Position numbers and translations under genes: made by a program. Positions 26,556 through 38,453 of a DNA stretch of 64,000 nucleotides are shown here, piece by piece. Position 1 is the first letter of the stretch; every line of letters starts with the position of its first letter. The stretch spans positions 434,001 to 498,000 of the forward strand of contig NW_027480505.1 of assembly GCF_051401765.1 (NCBI RefSeq), given 5' to 3'. The notes under the pieces are model-generated. The model saw only the letters and a list, made by a program, of their open reading frames with translations. It was not told the origin of the DNA and searched no databases. The DNA is from Calliopsis andreniformis. Its lineage: Eukaryota > Arthropoda > Insecta > Hymenoptera > Andrenidae.

Positions 26556-27575
26556 AGTCAATGCCCGAAGCATAAAATGCAATAAAAATACAACAGATTT
26601 TCCATCATATAACAGGAATAATTGCAAGCAGTTTGAAAGTGATGGCCAATTCTACGTTCCGGGCAACCTAGGGTTCACTCTAGGGCGTTGCTCCACCAGA
26701 TCGAATAGTTAGTACCTTAGAAGTCAACGCCAGAAGCATTAAATACAATATAAATACAACAGATTTTTACATCGTATAAAACGAATAATTGCAACCAGTG
26801 TAAAAGTTATGGTTATTTCTACGTTCCGGGCAACCTAGGCTTCACCCTAGGCCGTTGCCCCACCAGATTGAATAGTTAGGGCCTGAGAAGTCAATGCCCG
26901 AAGGATAAAATGCAATAAAAATACAACAGTTTTTCCATCATATAACAGGTATAATTGCAAGCAGTTTGAAAGTGATGGTCATTTCTACGTTCCGGGCAAC
27001 GTAGGTTTCACTCTAGGGCGTTGCTCCACCAGAAAGAATAGTTACGGCCTAAGAAGTCAACGCCAGAAGCATAAAATACGATATAAATGCAACAGCTTTT
27101 CCATCGTATAAAACGAATAATTGCAACGAGTATGAAACTTATGGTCATTTCTACTTTCCGAGCAACCTAGGCTTCACCCTAGGCCGTTGCTCCAACGGAT
27201 TGAATAGTTAGGGACTTAGAAGTCAACGCCCGAACCATAAAATGCAAAAAAAATACAGCAGTGTCTCCATCATATAACAGGTATAATTGCAACCAGTTTG
27301 AAATTGATGGCCAATTCTACGCTCCGAGCAACCTAGACATCACTCTATTGCGTTGCTCCACCAGATCGAATAGTTAGAGCCTTAGAAGTCAACGCCAGAA
27401 GCATAAAATACAATATAAATACAACAGTTTTTCCATCGTATAAAACGATTAATTTCAACCAGTATGAAACTTATGGTCATTTCTACTTTCCGAGCAACCT
27501 AGGCTTCACCCTAGGGCGTTGCTCCAACAGATTGAATAGTTAGGGCCTTAGAAGTCAACGCCCGAACCATAAAAT

Positions 27576-28216
27576 GCAAAAAAAATACAACAGTGTTTCC
27601 ATCATATATCAGGAATAATTGCAACCAGTTTGAAAGTGATGGCCAATTCTACGTTCCGGGCAACCTAGGTTTCACTCCAGGGCGTAGCTCCACCAGACCG
27701 AATAGTTACGGCCTAAGAAGTCAACGCCAGAAGCATAAAACACGATATAAATACAACAGCCTTTCCATCGTATAAAACGAATAATTGCAACCAGTATGAA
27801 ACTTATGGTCATTTCTACTTTCCGAGCAAGCTAGGCCTCACCCTAGGGCGATGCTCCAACAGATTGAATAGTTAGGCCCTTAGAAGTCAACGCCCGAAGC
27901 ATTAAATACAAAATAAATAGAACAGTTTTTCCATAGTATAAAACGAATAATTGCTACCAGTGTAAAAGTTATGGTTATTTCTACGTTCCGGGACACCTAG
28001 GCTTCACCCTAGGCTGTTGTTCCACCAGATCGAATAGTTAGGGCCTAAGAAGGGAACGCCAGAAGCATAAAATACAATATAAATACAACAGTTTTTCCAT
28101 CATATAAAACGAATAATTGCATCAAGTATGTAAGCTATGGTCATTTCTACTTTCCGGGCAACCTAGGCTTCACCCTAGGGCGGTGCTCCAACAGATTGAA
28201 TAGTTAGGGCCTTAGA
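27576..28216 (+). repeat. 10-monomer duplication, second copy
   Basis: This is the counterpart of 25,915-26,555. It carries GGGCGTAGCTCC at about 27,680, where the other copy has GGGCGTTGCTCC. It ends where GTCAACGCCCGAACC replaces GTCAATGCCCGAAGC. Confidence 0.76.
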
Positions 28217-28590
28217 AGTCAACGCCCGAACCATAAAATGCAAAAAAAATACAACAGTGTTTCCATCATATATCAGGAATAATTGCAACCAGTTTGAAAG
28301 TGATGGCCAATTCTACGTTCCGTGCAACCTAGGCTTCACTCTATTGCGTTGCTCCACCAGATCGAATAGTTAGTGCCTTAGAAGTCAACACCAGAAGCAT
28401 CAAATACAATATAAATACAACAGTTTTTAAATCGTATAACACGAATAATTGCAACCAGTAAGAAACTTATGGACATTTCTACTTTCCGAGCAACCTAGGC
28501 TTCACCCTAGGGCGTTGCTCCAACAGATTGAATAGTGAGGGCCTTAGAAGTCAACGCACGAACCATAAAATGCAAAAAAAATACAACAGT

Positions 28591-29491
28591 GTTTCCATCA
28601 TATAACAGGAATAATTGCAACCAGTTTGAAAGTGACGGACAATTCTACGTTCCGGGCAACCTAGGCTTCACTCTAGGGCGTTGCTCCACCAGATCAAATA
28701 GTTAGTGCCTTAGAAGTCAACGCCAGAATCATAAAATACAATATAAATACAACAATTTTTCCATCGTATAAAACGAATATTTGCAGCCAGTAAGAAACTT
28801 ATGGTCATTTCTACTTTCCGAGCAATCTAGGCTTCACCCTAGGGCGTTGCTCCAACAGTTTGAATAGTTAGGGCCTTAGAAGTCAACGCCCGAACCATAA
28901 AATGCAAAAAAAATACAACAGTGTTTCCATCATATAACAGGAATAATTGCAACCAGTTTGAAAGTGATGGCCAATTCTACGTTCCGGGCAACCTAGGCTT
29001 CGCTCTAAGGCCTTGCTTCACCAGATCGAATAGATAGTGCCTTAGAAGTCAACGCCAGAAGCATAAAATACAATATAAATACAACAGGTTTTCCATCGTA
29101 TAAAACGAATAATTGCAACCAGTATGAAACTTATGGTCATTTCTACTTTCCTAGCTACTTAGGCTTCACCCTAGGGTGTTGCTCCAACAGATTGAATAGT
29201 CAGGGCCTTAGAAGTCAACGCCCGAACCTTAAAATGCAAAAAAAATACAACAGTGTTTCCATCATATGTCAGGAATAATTGCAACCAGTTTGAAAGTGAT
29301 GGCCAATTCTACGTTCCGGGCAACCTAGGTTTCACTCCAGGGCGTTGCTCCACCAGACCGAATAGTTACGGCCTAAGAAGTCAACGCCAGAAGCATAAAA
29401 CACGATATAAATACAACAGCCTTTCCATCGTATAAAACGAATAATTGCAACCAGTATGAAACTTATGGTCATTTCTACTTTCCGAGCTACC
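28591..29491 (+). repeat. 20-monomer duplication, copy 2
   Basis: This is the counterpart of 25,270-26,170. Just downstream, the dimer containing CAGACCGAATAGTTACGG is immediately repeated at 332 bp (about 29,253 and 29,585), a simple dimer duplication. Confidence 0.8.
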
Positions 29492-32400
29492 TAGGCTTCA
29501 CCCTAGGGTGTTGCTCCAACAGATTGAATAGTCAGGGCCTTAGAAGTCAACGCCCGAACCATAAAATGCAAAAAAAATACAACAGTGTTTCCATCATATA
29601 TCAGGAATAATTGCAACCAGTTTGAAAGTGATGGCCAATTCTACGTTCCGGGCAACCTAGGTTTCACTCCAGGGCGTTGCTCCACCAGACCGAATAGTTA
29701 CGGCCTAAGAAGTCAACGCCAGAAGCATAAAATACGATATAAATACAACAGCTTTTCCATCGTATAAAACGAATAATTGCAACCAGTATGAAACTTATGG
29801 TCATTTCTACTTTCCGAGCAAGCTAGGCCTCATCCTAGGGCGTTGCTCCAACAGATTGAATAGTTAGGCCCTTAGAAGTCAACGCCCGAAGCATTAAATA
29901 CAAAATAAATAGAACAGTTTTTCCATAGTATAAAACGAATAATTGCTACCAGGGTAAAAGTTATGGTTATTTCTACGTTCCGGGCCACCTAGGCTTCACC
30001 CTAGGCCGTTGTTCCACCAGATCGAATAGTTAGTGCCTTAGAAGTCAACGCCAGAAGCATAAAATACAATATAAATACAACTGATCTTCCATCGTATAAA
30101 ACGAATAATTGCAACCAGTATGAAGCTTATGGACATTTCTACTTTCCGAGCAACCTAGGCTTCACCCTAGGGCATTGCTCCAACAGATTGAATAGTTAGG
30201 TCCTTAGAAGTAAACGCCCGAACCATAAAATGCAAAAAAAATACAACAGTGTTTCCTTCATATATCAGGAATAATTGCAACCAGTTTGAAAGTGATGGCC
30301 AATTCTACGTTCCGGGCCACCTGGGCTTCACTCTAGAGCGTTGCTCCACCAGATCGAATAGTTAGTGCCTTAGAAGTCAACGCCAGAAGCATAAAATACA
30401 ATATAAATACAACAGTTTGTCCATCGTATAAAACGAATAATTGCAACCAGTATGAAACTTATGGTCATTTCAACTTTCCGAGCAACCTAGGCTTCACCCT
30501 AGGGCGTTGCTCCAGCGGATTGAATAGTTAGGGCCTTAGAAGTTAACGCCCGAACCATAAAATGCAAAAAAAATACAGCAGTGTTTCCATCATATAACAG
30601 GTATAATTGCAACCAGTTTGAAATTGATGGCCAATTCTACGTTCCGGGCAACCTAGGCATCACTCTATTGCGTTGCTCCACCAGATCGAATAGTTAGTGC
30701 CTTAGAAGTCAACGCCAGAAGCATAAAATACAATATAAATACAACAGTTTTTCCATCGTATAAAACGAATAATTGCAACCAGTATAAAACTTATGGACAT
30801 TTCTACTTTCCGAGAAACATTGGCTTCACCCTAGGGCGTTGCTCCAACAGATTGAATAGTTAGGGCCTGAGAAGTCAACGCCCGAACCATAAAATGCAAA
30901 ATAAATACAACAGTGTTTCCACCATATATAAGGAATAGTTGCTACCAGTTTGAAAGTGATGCACAATTCTACGTTCCGGGCAACGTAGGTTTCACTCCAG
31001 GGCGTTGCTCCACAAGACCGAATAGTTACGGCCTAAGTAGTCAACGCCAGAAGCATAAAATACGATATAAATACAACAGCTTTTCCATCGTATAAAACGA
31101 ATAATTGCAACCAGTATGAAACTTATGGTCATTACTACTTTCCGAGCAAGCTAGGCTTCACACTAGGGCGTTGCTCCAACAGATTGAATAGCTAGGGCCT
31201 TAGAAGTCAACGCCCGAAGCATTAAATACAAAATAAATAGAACAGTTTTTCCATAGTATAAAACGAATAATTGCTACCAGTGTAAAAGTTATGGTTATTT
31301 CTACGTTCCGGGCAACCTGGGCTTCACTCTAGGGCGTTGCTCCACCAGATCGAATAGTTAGTGCCTTAGAAGTCAACGCCAGAAGCATAAAAAACCATAT
31401 AAATACAACAGTTTTTCCATCGTATAAAACGAATAATTGCAACCAGTATGAAAGTTAACGTCATTTCTACTTTCCGGGCAACCTAGGCTTCACCCTAGGG
31501 CGTTGCTCCACCAGATCGAATAGTTAGTGCCTTAGAAGTCAACGCCCGAAGAATAAAATGCTATAAAAATACAAGTTTTTCCATCATATAACCGGAATAA
31601 TTACAACCAGTTTGAAAGTGATTGTCATTTATACGTTCCGGGCAACCTGGGCTTCACTCTACGGCGTTGCTCCACCAGATCGAATAGTTAGTGCCTTAGA
31701 AGTCAGCGCCAGAAGCATAAAAAACCATATAAATACAACAGTTTTTCCATCGTATAAAACGAATAATTGCAACCAGTATGAAAGTTAAGGTCATATCTAC
31801 TTTCCGGGCAACCTAGGCTTCACCCTAGGGCGTTGCTACAACAGATTGAATAGTTAGGGCCTTAGAAGTCAACGCCGGAAGCATAAAATGCAATAAAAAT
31901 ACAACAGTTTTTCCATCGTTTAAAAGGATTAATTGCAACCAGTTTGAAAGTGATGGACAATTCTACTTTCCGAGCAACCTAGGCTACACCCTAGGGCGTT
32001 GCTCCAACAGATTGAATAGTTAGGGCCTTAGAAGTCAACGCCCGAACCATAAAATGCAAAAAAAACACAACAGTGTTTCCATCATATAACAGGAATAATT
32101 GCAACCAGTTTGAAAGTGATGGCCAATTCTACGTTCCGGGCAACCTAGGCTTCTCTCTAGGGCGTTGCTCCACCAGATCGAATAGTTAGTGCCTTAGAAG
32201 TCAACGCCAGAAGCATAAAATACAATATAAATACAACAGTTTTTCCATCGTATAAAACAAATAATTACAACCAGTATGAAACTTATGGTCATTTCTACTT
32301 TCCGAGCAACCTAGACTTCACCCTAGGGCGTTGTTCCAACCGATTGAATAGTTAGGGCCTTAGAAGTCAACGCCCGGACCATAAAATGCAAAAAAAATGC

Positions 32401-33400
32401 AACACTGTATCCATCATATAACAGGAATAACTGCAACCAGTTTTAAAGTGATGGCCAATTCTACGTTCCGGGCAACCTAGGTTTCACTCCAGGGCGTAGC
32501 TCCAACAGACCGAATAGTTACGGCCCAAGAAGTCAACGCCAGAAGCATAAAATGCGATATAAATACAACAGCTTTTCCATCGTATAAAACGAATAATTGC
32601 AACCAGTATGAAACTTATGGTCATTTCTACTTTCCGAGCAAGCTAGGCTTCACCCTAGGGCGTTGCTCCAACAGATTGGATAGTTAGGGCCTTAGAAGTC
32701 AACATCCGAAGCATAAAATGCAATAAAAATACAACAGAGTTTCCATCATATAACAGGAATAATTGCAACCAGCTTGAAAGTGATGGCCAATTCTACGTTC
32801 CGGGCAACCTAGGCTTCACTCTAGGGCGTTGCTCCACCATGTCGAATAGTTAGTGCCTTAGAAGTCAACGCCAGAAGCATAAAATACAATATAAATACAA
32901 CAGTTTTTCCATCGTATAAAACGAATAATTGCAACCAGTATGAAAGTGATGGCCAATTCTACCTTCCGGGAAACCTAGGCTTCACTCTAGGGCGTTGCTC
33001 CACCAGATCGAATAGTTAGTGCCTTAGAAGTCATCGCCAGAAGCATAAAATACAATATAAATACAACAGTTTTTCCAACGTATAAAACGAATAATTGCAA
33101 CCAGTATGAAACTTATGGTCATTTCTACTTTCCGAGCAACATAGGCTTCACCCTAGGACGTTGCGCCAACAGATTGAGTAGCTAGGGCCTTAGAAGTCAA
33201 CGCCCGAACCATAAAATGCAAAAAAAATACAACAGTGTTTCCATCATATAACAGGAATAATTGCAACCAGTTTGAAAGTGATGGCCAATTCTACGTTCCG
33301 GGCAACCTAGGTTTCACTCCAGGGCGTTGCTCCACCAGACCGAATAGTTAAAGCCTAAGAAGTCAACGCCAGAAGCATAAAATACGATATAAATACAACA

Positions 33401-35950
33401 GCTTTTCCGTCGTGTAAAACGAGTAATTACAACCAGTGTGAAAGTAATGGTCAATTCTACGTTCCGAGCACGCTAGTCGTCACTCTAGGGCGTTGCTCCA
33501 ACACATCTAATAGCTACGGCCTTAGAAGTCAACGCCAGAGGCATAAAATACAATATAAATACAACAGCGTTTCCATCGTATAAAACGAATAATTGCAACC
33601 AGTGTGAAAGTTATGGTCATTTCCACATTCCGAGGAACCTAGGCTTCACTCTAGGGCGTTGCTCCACCAGATCGAATAGTTAGGTCCTTAGAAATAAACG
33701 CCAGAAGCATAAAATACGATATAAATTCAACAGCTTTTCCATCGTATAAAAGGATTAATTGCAACCAGTTTGAGCGTGATGGTCATTTCTCCTTTCCGGG
33801 CAACCTAGGCTTCACTCTAGGGCGTTGCCCCACTTGATCGAACAGCTAGGGCCTTAGAAGTCAACGCCAGAAGCATAAAATACAATATAAATCCAACAGT
33901 TTTTCCATCGTATAAAACGAATAATTGCAACCAGCGTAGATGTTATGGGCATTACTACTTTCTGGGCAACCTAGGCTTCACTCTAGGGCATTGCTCAATC
34001 AGATCGAATAGTTAGGGCCTTAGAAGTCAACGGCAGAAGCGTAAAATACAATAAAGATGCAACAGTTTTCCCATCGTATATCAGGAATTATTGCAACCAG
34101 TGTGAAAGTAATGGCATATCATTGTTCCGGGCAACCTAGGCTTCACTCTAGGGCGTTGCTCCACCAGATGGATTAGTTAGGGCCTTGGAAGTGAACGCCC
34201 GAAGCATAAAATACAATATAAATACAACAGCTTTTCCATCGTAGAAAACGAATAATTGCAACCTGTGTGAAGGTTATGGTCATATCTACGTTCCGGGCAA
34301 CCTAGGCTTCACTGTAGGGTGTTGCTCCACCAGATCGAATAGGTAGGGCAATAGAAGTCTACGCCCGAAGCATAAAATGCAATATAAATACAACAGTTTT
34401 TCCATCGTATAAAAGGATTAGTTGCAACCAGTTTGAAAGCGATGATCACTTCTACGTTCCGGGCAACCTAGGCTTCACTCTAGGGCGTTGCTCCACCAGA
34501 TCGAACACTTAGGGCCGAAGAAGGCACCGCCAGAAGCATAAAATACAATATAAATATAACAGTTTTTCCATCGTATAAGACGAATAATTGCAACCAGTGT
34601 GAAAGTTATAGTCATTTCTACTTTCCGGGCAACCTAGGCTTCACTCTAGGGCGTTGCTCCACCAGATCGAATAGTTAGGGCCTTAGAAGTCAACGCCAGA
34701 AGCATAAAATACAATAAAGATGCAACAGTTTTCCCATCGTATACCAGGAATTATTGCAACCAGTGTGAAAGTAACGGCATATCATTGTTCCGGGCAACCT
34801 AGGCTTCACTCTAGGGCGTTGCTCCACCAGATGGATTAGTTAGGGCCTTAGAAGTCAACGCCCGAAGCATAAAATACAATAAAGATGGAACAGTTTTTCC
34901 ATCGTGTAAATCGAATAATTGAAATCAGTGTAAAAGTAATGGTCATTTCTACGTTCCGGGCAACCTAGGCTCCACCCTAGGGCGCTGCTTCACCAGATCG
35001 AATAGTTAGTGCCCTAGAAGTCAGCGCCAGAAGCATAAAATGCACTATAAATACAACAGTTTTTCCATCGTATAAAAGGATTAATTGCAACCAGTTTGAA
35101 AGTGATGATCATTTTTACGTTCCGGGCAACCTAGGCTTCACTCTAGGGCGTTGCTCCACCAGATCGAACACTTAGGGCCTAAGAAGGCACCGCCAGAAGC
35201 ATAAAATACAATATAAATATAACAGTTTTTCCATCGTATAAGACGAATAATTGCAACCAGTGTGAAAGTTATAGTCATTTCTACTTTCCGGGCAACCTAG
35301 GCTTCACTCTAGGGCGTTGCTCCACCAGATCGAAATAGTTAGGGCCTTAGAAGTCAACGCCAGAAGCGTAAAATACAATAAAGATGCAACAGTTTTCCCA
35401 TCGTATATCAGGAATTATTGCAACCAGTGTGAAAGTAATGGCATATCATTGTTCCGGGCTACCTAGGCTTCACTGTAGGGCGTTGCTCCACCAGATGGAT
35501 TAGTTAGGGCCTTAGAAGTCAACGCCCGAAGCATAAAATACAATATAAATACAACAGCTTTTCCATCGTAGAAAACGAATAAATGCAACCTGTGTGAAGG
35601 TTATGGTCATATCTACGTTCCGGGCAAGCTAGGCTTCACTGTAGGGTGTTGCTCCACCAGATCGAATAGGTAGGGCCCTAGAAGTCTCCGCCCGAAGCAT
35701 AAAATGCAATATAAATACAACAGCTTTTCCGTCGTATAAAAGGATTAATTGCAACCAGTTTGAAAGTGATGATCACTTCTAGGTTCCGGGCAACCTACGC
35801 TTCACTCTAGGGCGTTGCTCCAACAGATCGAACACTTAGGGCCTAAGAAGGCAACGCCAGAAGCATAAAATACAATATAAATATAACAGTTTTTCCATCG
35901 TATAAGACGAATAATTGCAACCAGTATGAAAGTTAAGGTCATTTCTACGT
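33401..35950 (+). repeat. Domain III: transition block with 664-bp tetramer
   Basis: The strict A/B alternation stops near 33.4 kb and other variants enter, including GAGCACGCTAGTCG at about 33.47 kb and the marker GGCATATCATTG. That marker recurs at 34111, 34774 and 35438, spacings of 663 and 664 bp, which is four monomers. Between markers the order of variants (GATGATCA, CACTTAGGGCC, GGTGTTGCTCC) also recurs, with some swapping. Boundaries are approximate. Confidence 0.7.
34068..35930 (+). repeat. 664-bp tetrameric higher-order repeat, three copies
   Basis: The marker GGCATATCATTG, which makes its monomer 1 bp shorter than the consensus, occurs at about 34111, 34774 and 35438. Each is followed by CAGATGGATTAGTTAGGGCC. 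The monomer with CTGTGTGAAGGTTATGGTC and GTAGGGTGTTGC occurs in the first and third units (about 34,265 and 35,590), while the second has a different monomer there. The tetramer is therefore imperfect. The same marker returns at 55685 and 60830. Confidence 0.75.
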
Positions 35951-35965
35951 TCCGAGCACCCTAGG

Positions 35966-38060
35966 CGTCACTCTAGGGCGTTGCTCCACCACATCTAATC
36001 GCTATGGCCTTAGAAGTCAACACCAGAGGCTTAAAGTACAATATAAATACAACAGCGTTTCCATTGTATAAAACGAATAATTGCAACCAGTGTGAAAGTT
36101 ATGGTCATTTCTATACTCCGAGCAACCTAGGATTCACTCTAGGGCGTTGCTCCACCAGATCGAATAGTTAGGTCCTTAGAAGTAAACGCCAGAAGCATAA
36201 AATACGATATAAATACAACAGCGTTTCCATCGTATAAAACGAATAATTGCAACCAGTGTGAAAGTTATGGTCATTTCTACATTCCGAGCAACCTAGGACT
36301 CACTCTAGGGCGCTCCTCCACCAGATCGAATAGTTAGGTCCTTAGAAGTGAACGCCCGAAACATAAAATGCAAAAAAAATACAACTGTGTTACCATCATA
36401 TATCAGGAGTAATTGCAACCAGTTTGAAAGTGATGGCCAATTCTACGTTCCGGGCAACCTAGGTTTCACTCCAGGGCGTTGCTCCACCAGACCGAATAGT
36501 TACGGCCTAAGAAGTCAACGCCCGAAGCATAAAATACAAAATAAATAGAACAGTTTTTCCATTGTATAAAACGAATAATTGCTACCTGTGTGAAAGTTAT
36601 GTTCATTTCTACGTTTCTGACAACCTAGGCTTCACTGTAGGCTGTTGCTCCACCAAATCGAATAGGTAGGGCCATGGAAGTCAACGCCAGAAGCATAAAA
36701 TACAATAAAGATGCAACAGTTTTTCCATCGTATAAAACGAATAATTGCAATCAGTATGAAACTTATAGTCATTTCTACTATCCGAGCAACCTAGGCTTCA
36801 CCCTAGGGCGTTGCTCCAACAGATTGAATAGTTAGGGCCTTAGAAGTCAACGCCCGAAGCATAAAATGCAATAAAAATACAACAGCTTTTCCATCGTATA
36901 AAACGAATAATTGCAACCAGTATGAAACTTATGGTCATTTCTACTTTCCGAGCAACCTGGGCTTCAACCTAGGTCGTTGCTCCAACAGATTGAATAGTTA
37001 GGGCGTTAGAAGTCTACGCCCGAACCATAAAATGCAAAAAAAATACAACAGTGTTTCCATCATACAACAGGAATAATTTCGACCAGTTTGAAAGTGATTG
37101 CCAATTCTACGTTCCGGGCAACCTAGGCTTCACTCTAGGGCGTTGCTCCACCAGATCGAATAGTTAGTGCCTTAGAAGTCAACGCCAGAAGCATAAAATA
37201 CAATATAGATACAACAGTTTTTCCATCGTATAAATCGAATAATTGCAACCAGTATGAAACTTATGGTCATTTCTATTTTCCGAGCAACATAGGCTTCACC
37301 CTAGGGCGTTCCTCCAACGGATTGAATTGTTAGGGCCTTAGAAGTCAACGCCTGAAGCATAAAATGCAATAAAAATACAACAGTGTTTCCATAATATAAC
37401 AGGAATAATTGCATCCAGTTTGAAAGTGATGGCCAATTCTACGTCCCGGGCAACCTAGGCTTCACTCTAGGGCGTTGCTCCACCAGATCGAATAGTTAGT
37501 GCCTCAGAAGTCAACGCCAGAAGCATAAAACACTATATAAATACAACAGCTTTTCATCGTATAAAACGAATAATTGCAACCAGTATGAAACTGATGGTCA
37601 TTTCTACTTTCCGAGCAACCTAGGCTTCACCCTAGGGCGTTGCTCCAACGGAATGAATAGTTAGGGCCTTAGAAGTCAACGCCCGAAGCATAAAATGCAA
37701 TAAAAATACAACAGCGTTTCCATCGTATAAAACGAATAATTGCAACCAGTGTGAAAGTTATGGTAATTTCCACATTCCGAGCAACCTAGGCTTCACTCTA
37801 TGGCGTTGCTCCACCAGATCGAATAGTTAGGTCCTAAGAAGTAATCGCCAGAAGCATAAAATACCATAGAAATACAACAGCTTTTCCATGGTATAAAAGG
37901 ATTAATTGCAACCAGTTTGTACGTGATGGTCATTTCTCCTTTGCGGGCAACCTAGGATTCACTCTAGGGCGTTGCTCCACTGGATCGAACAGCTAGGGCC
38001 TTAGAAGTCAACGCCAGAAGCATAAAATACAATATAAATACAACAGTTTTTCCATCGTAT
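35966..38060 (+). repeat. 15-monomer tandem duplication C, copy 1
   Basis: It repeats as 38,454-40,548 at an offset of 2,488 bp (15 x 166 minus 2). Both copies share rare marks TCGCTATGGCC, GGCGCTCCTCC, CTACTATCCGAGC, ACGTCCCGGGC and the 1-bp deletion AGCTTTTCATCG. The one difference I found is GTGATTGCCAATTC (about 37,095) against GTGATGGCCAATTC (about 39,583). About 393 bp lie between the copies (38,061-38,453). Confidence 0.9.
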
Positions 38061-38453
38061 AAAACGAATAATTGCAACCAGTATGAAACTTATGGCCCTT
38101 TCTACTTTCCGAGCAACCTAGGCTTCACCCTAGGGCGTTGCTCCAACAGATTGAATAGTTCGGGCCTTAGAAGTCAACGCCCGAAGCATAAAATACAATA
38201 TAAATACAACAGTTTTCCATCGTATAAAACGAATAATTGCAACCAGTATGAAACTTATGGTCATTTCTACTTTCCGAGCAACCTAGGCTTCAACCTAGGG
38301 CGTTGCCCCAACAGATTGAATAGTTAGGGCCTTAGAAGTCTACGCCCGAACCATAAAATGCAAAAAAAATACAACAGTGTTTCCATCATATAACAGGAAT
38401 AATTTCGACCAGTTTGAAAGTGATGGCCAATTCTACGTTCCGGGCAACCTAGG

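Larger units (their letters stand above)
22561..33400 (+). repeat. Domain II: 332-bp dimeric satellite
   Basis: Two monomer types alternate almost perfectly. Type A has CAGTATGAAACTTATGG, CTTTCCGAGCAA, a CACCCTAGGGCG core, CCAACAGATTG and ATAAAATGCAA. Type B has CAGTTTGAAAGTGATGGCC, CGTTCCGGGCAACC, CACTCTAGGGCG and TTAGTGCCTTAG. Together they form a 332-bp unit present roughly 33 times. A subset of dimers carries CAGACCGAATAGTTACGG with CACTCCAGGG in the B position. The first clear B monomers appear near 22.97 kb and the last near 33.3 kb. Simple dimers with few other types suggest a separate and possibly younger amplification than the flanking domains (inference). Confidence 0.85.
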
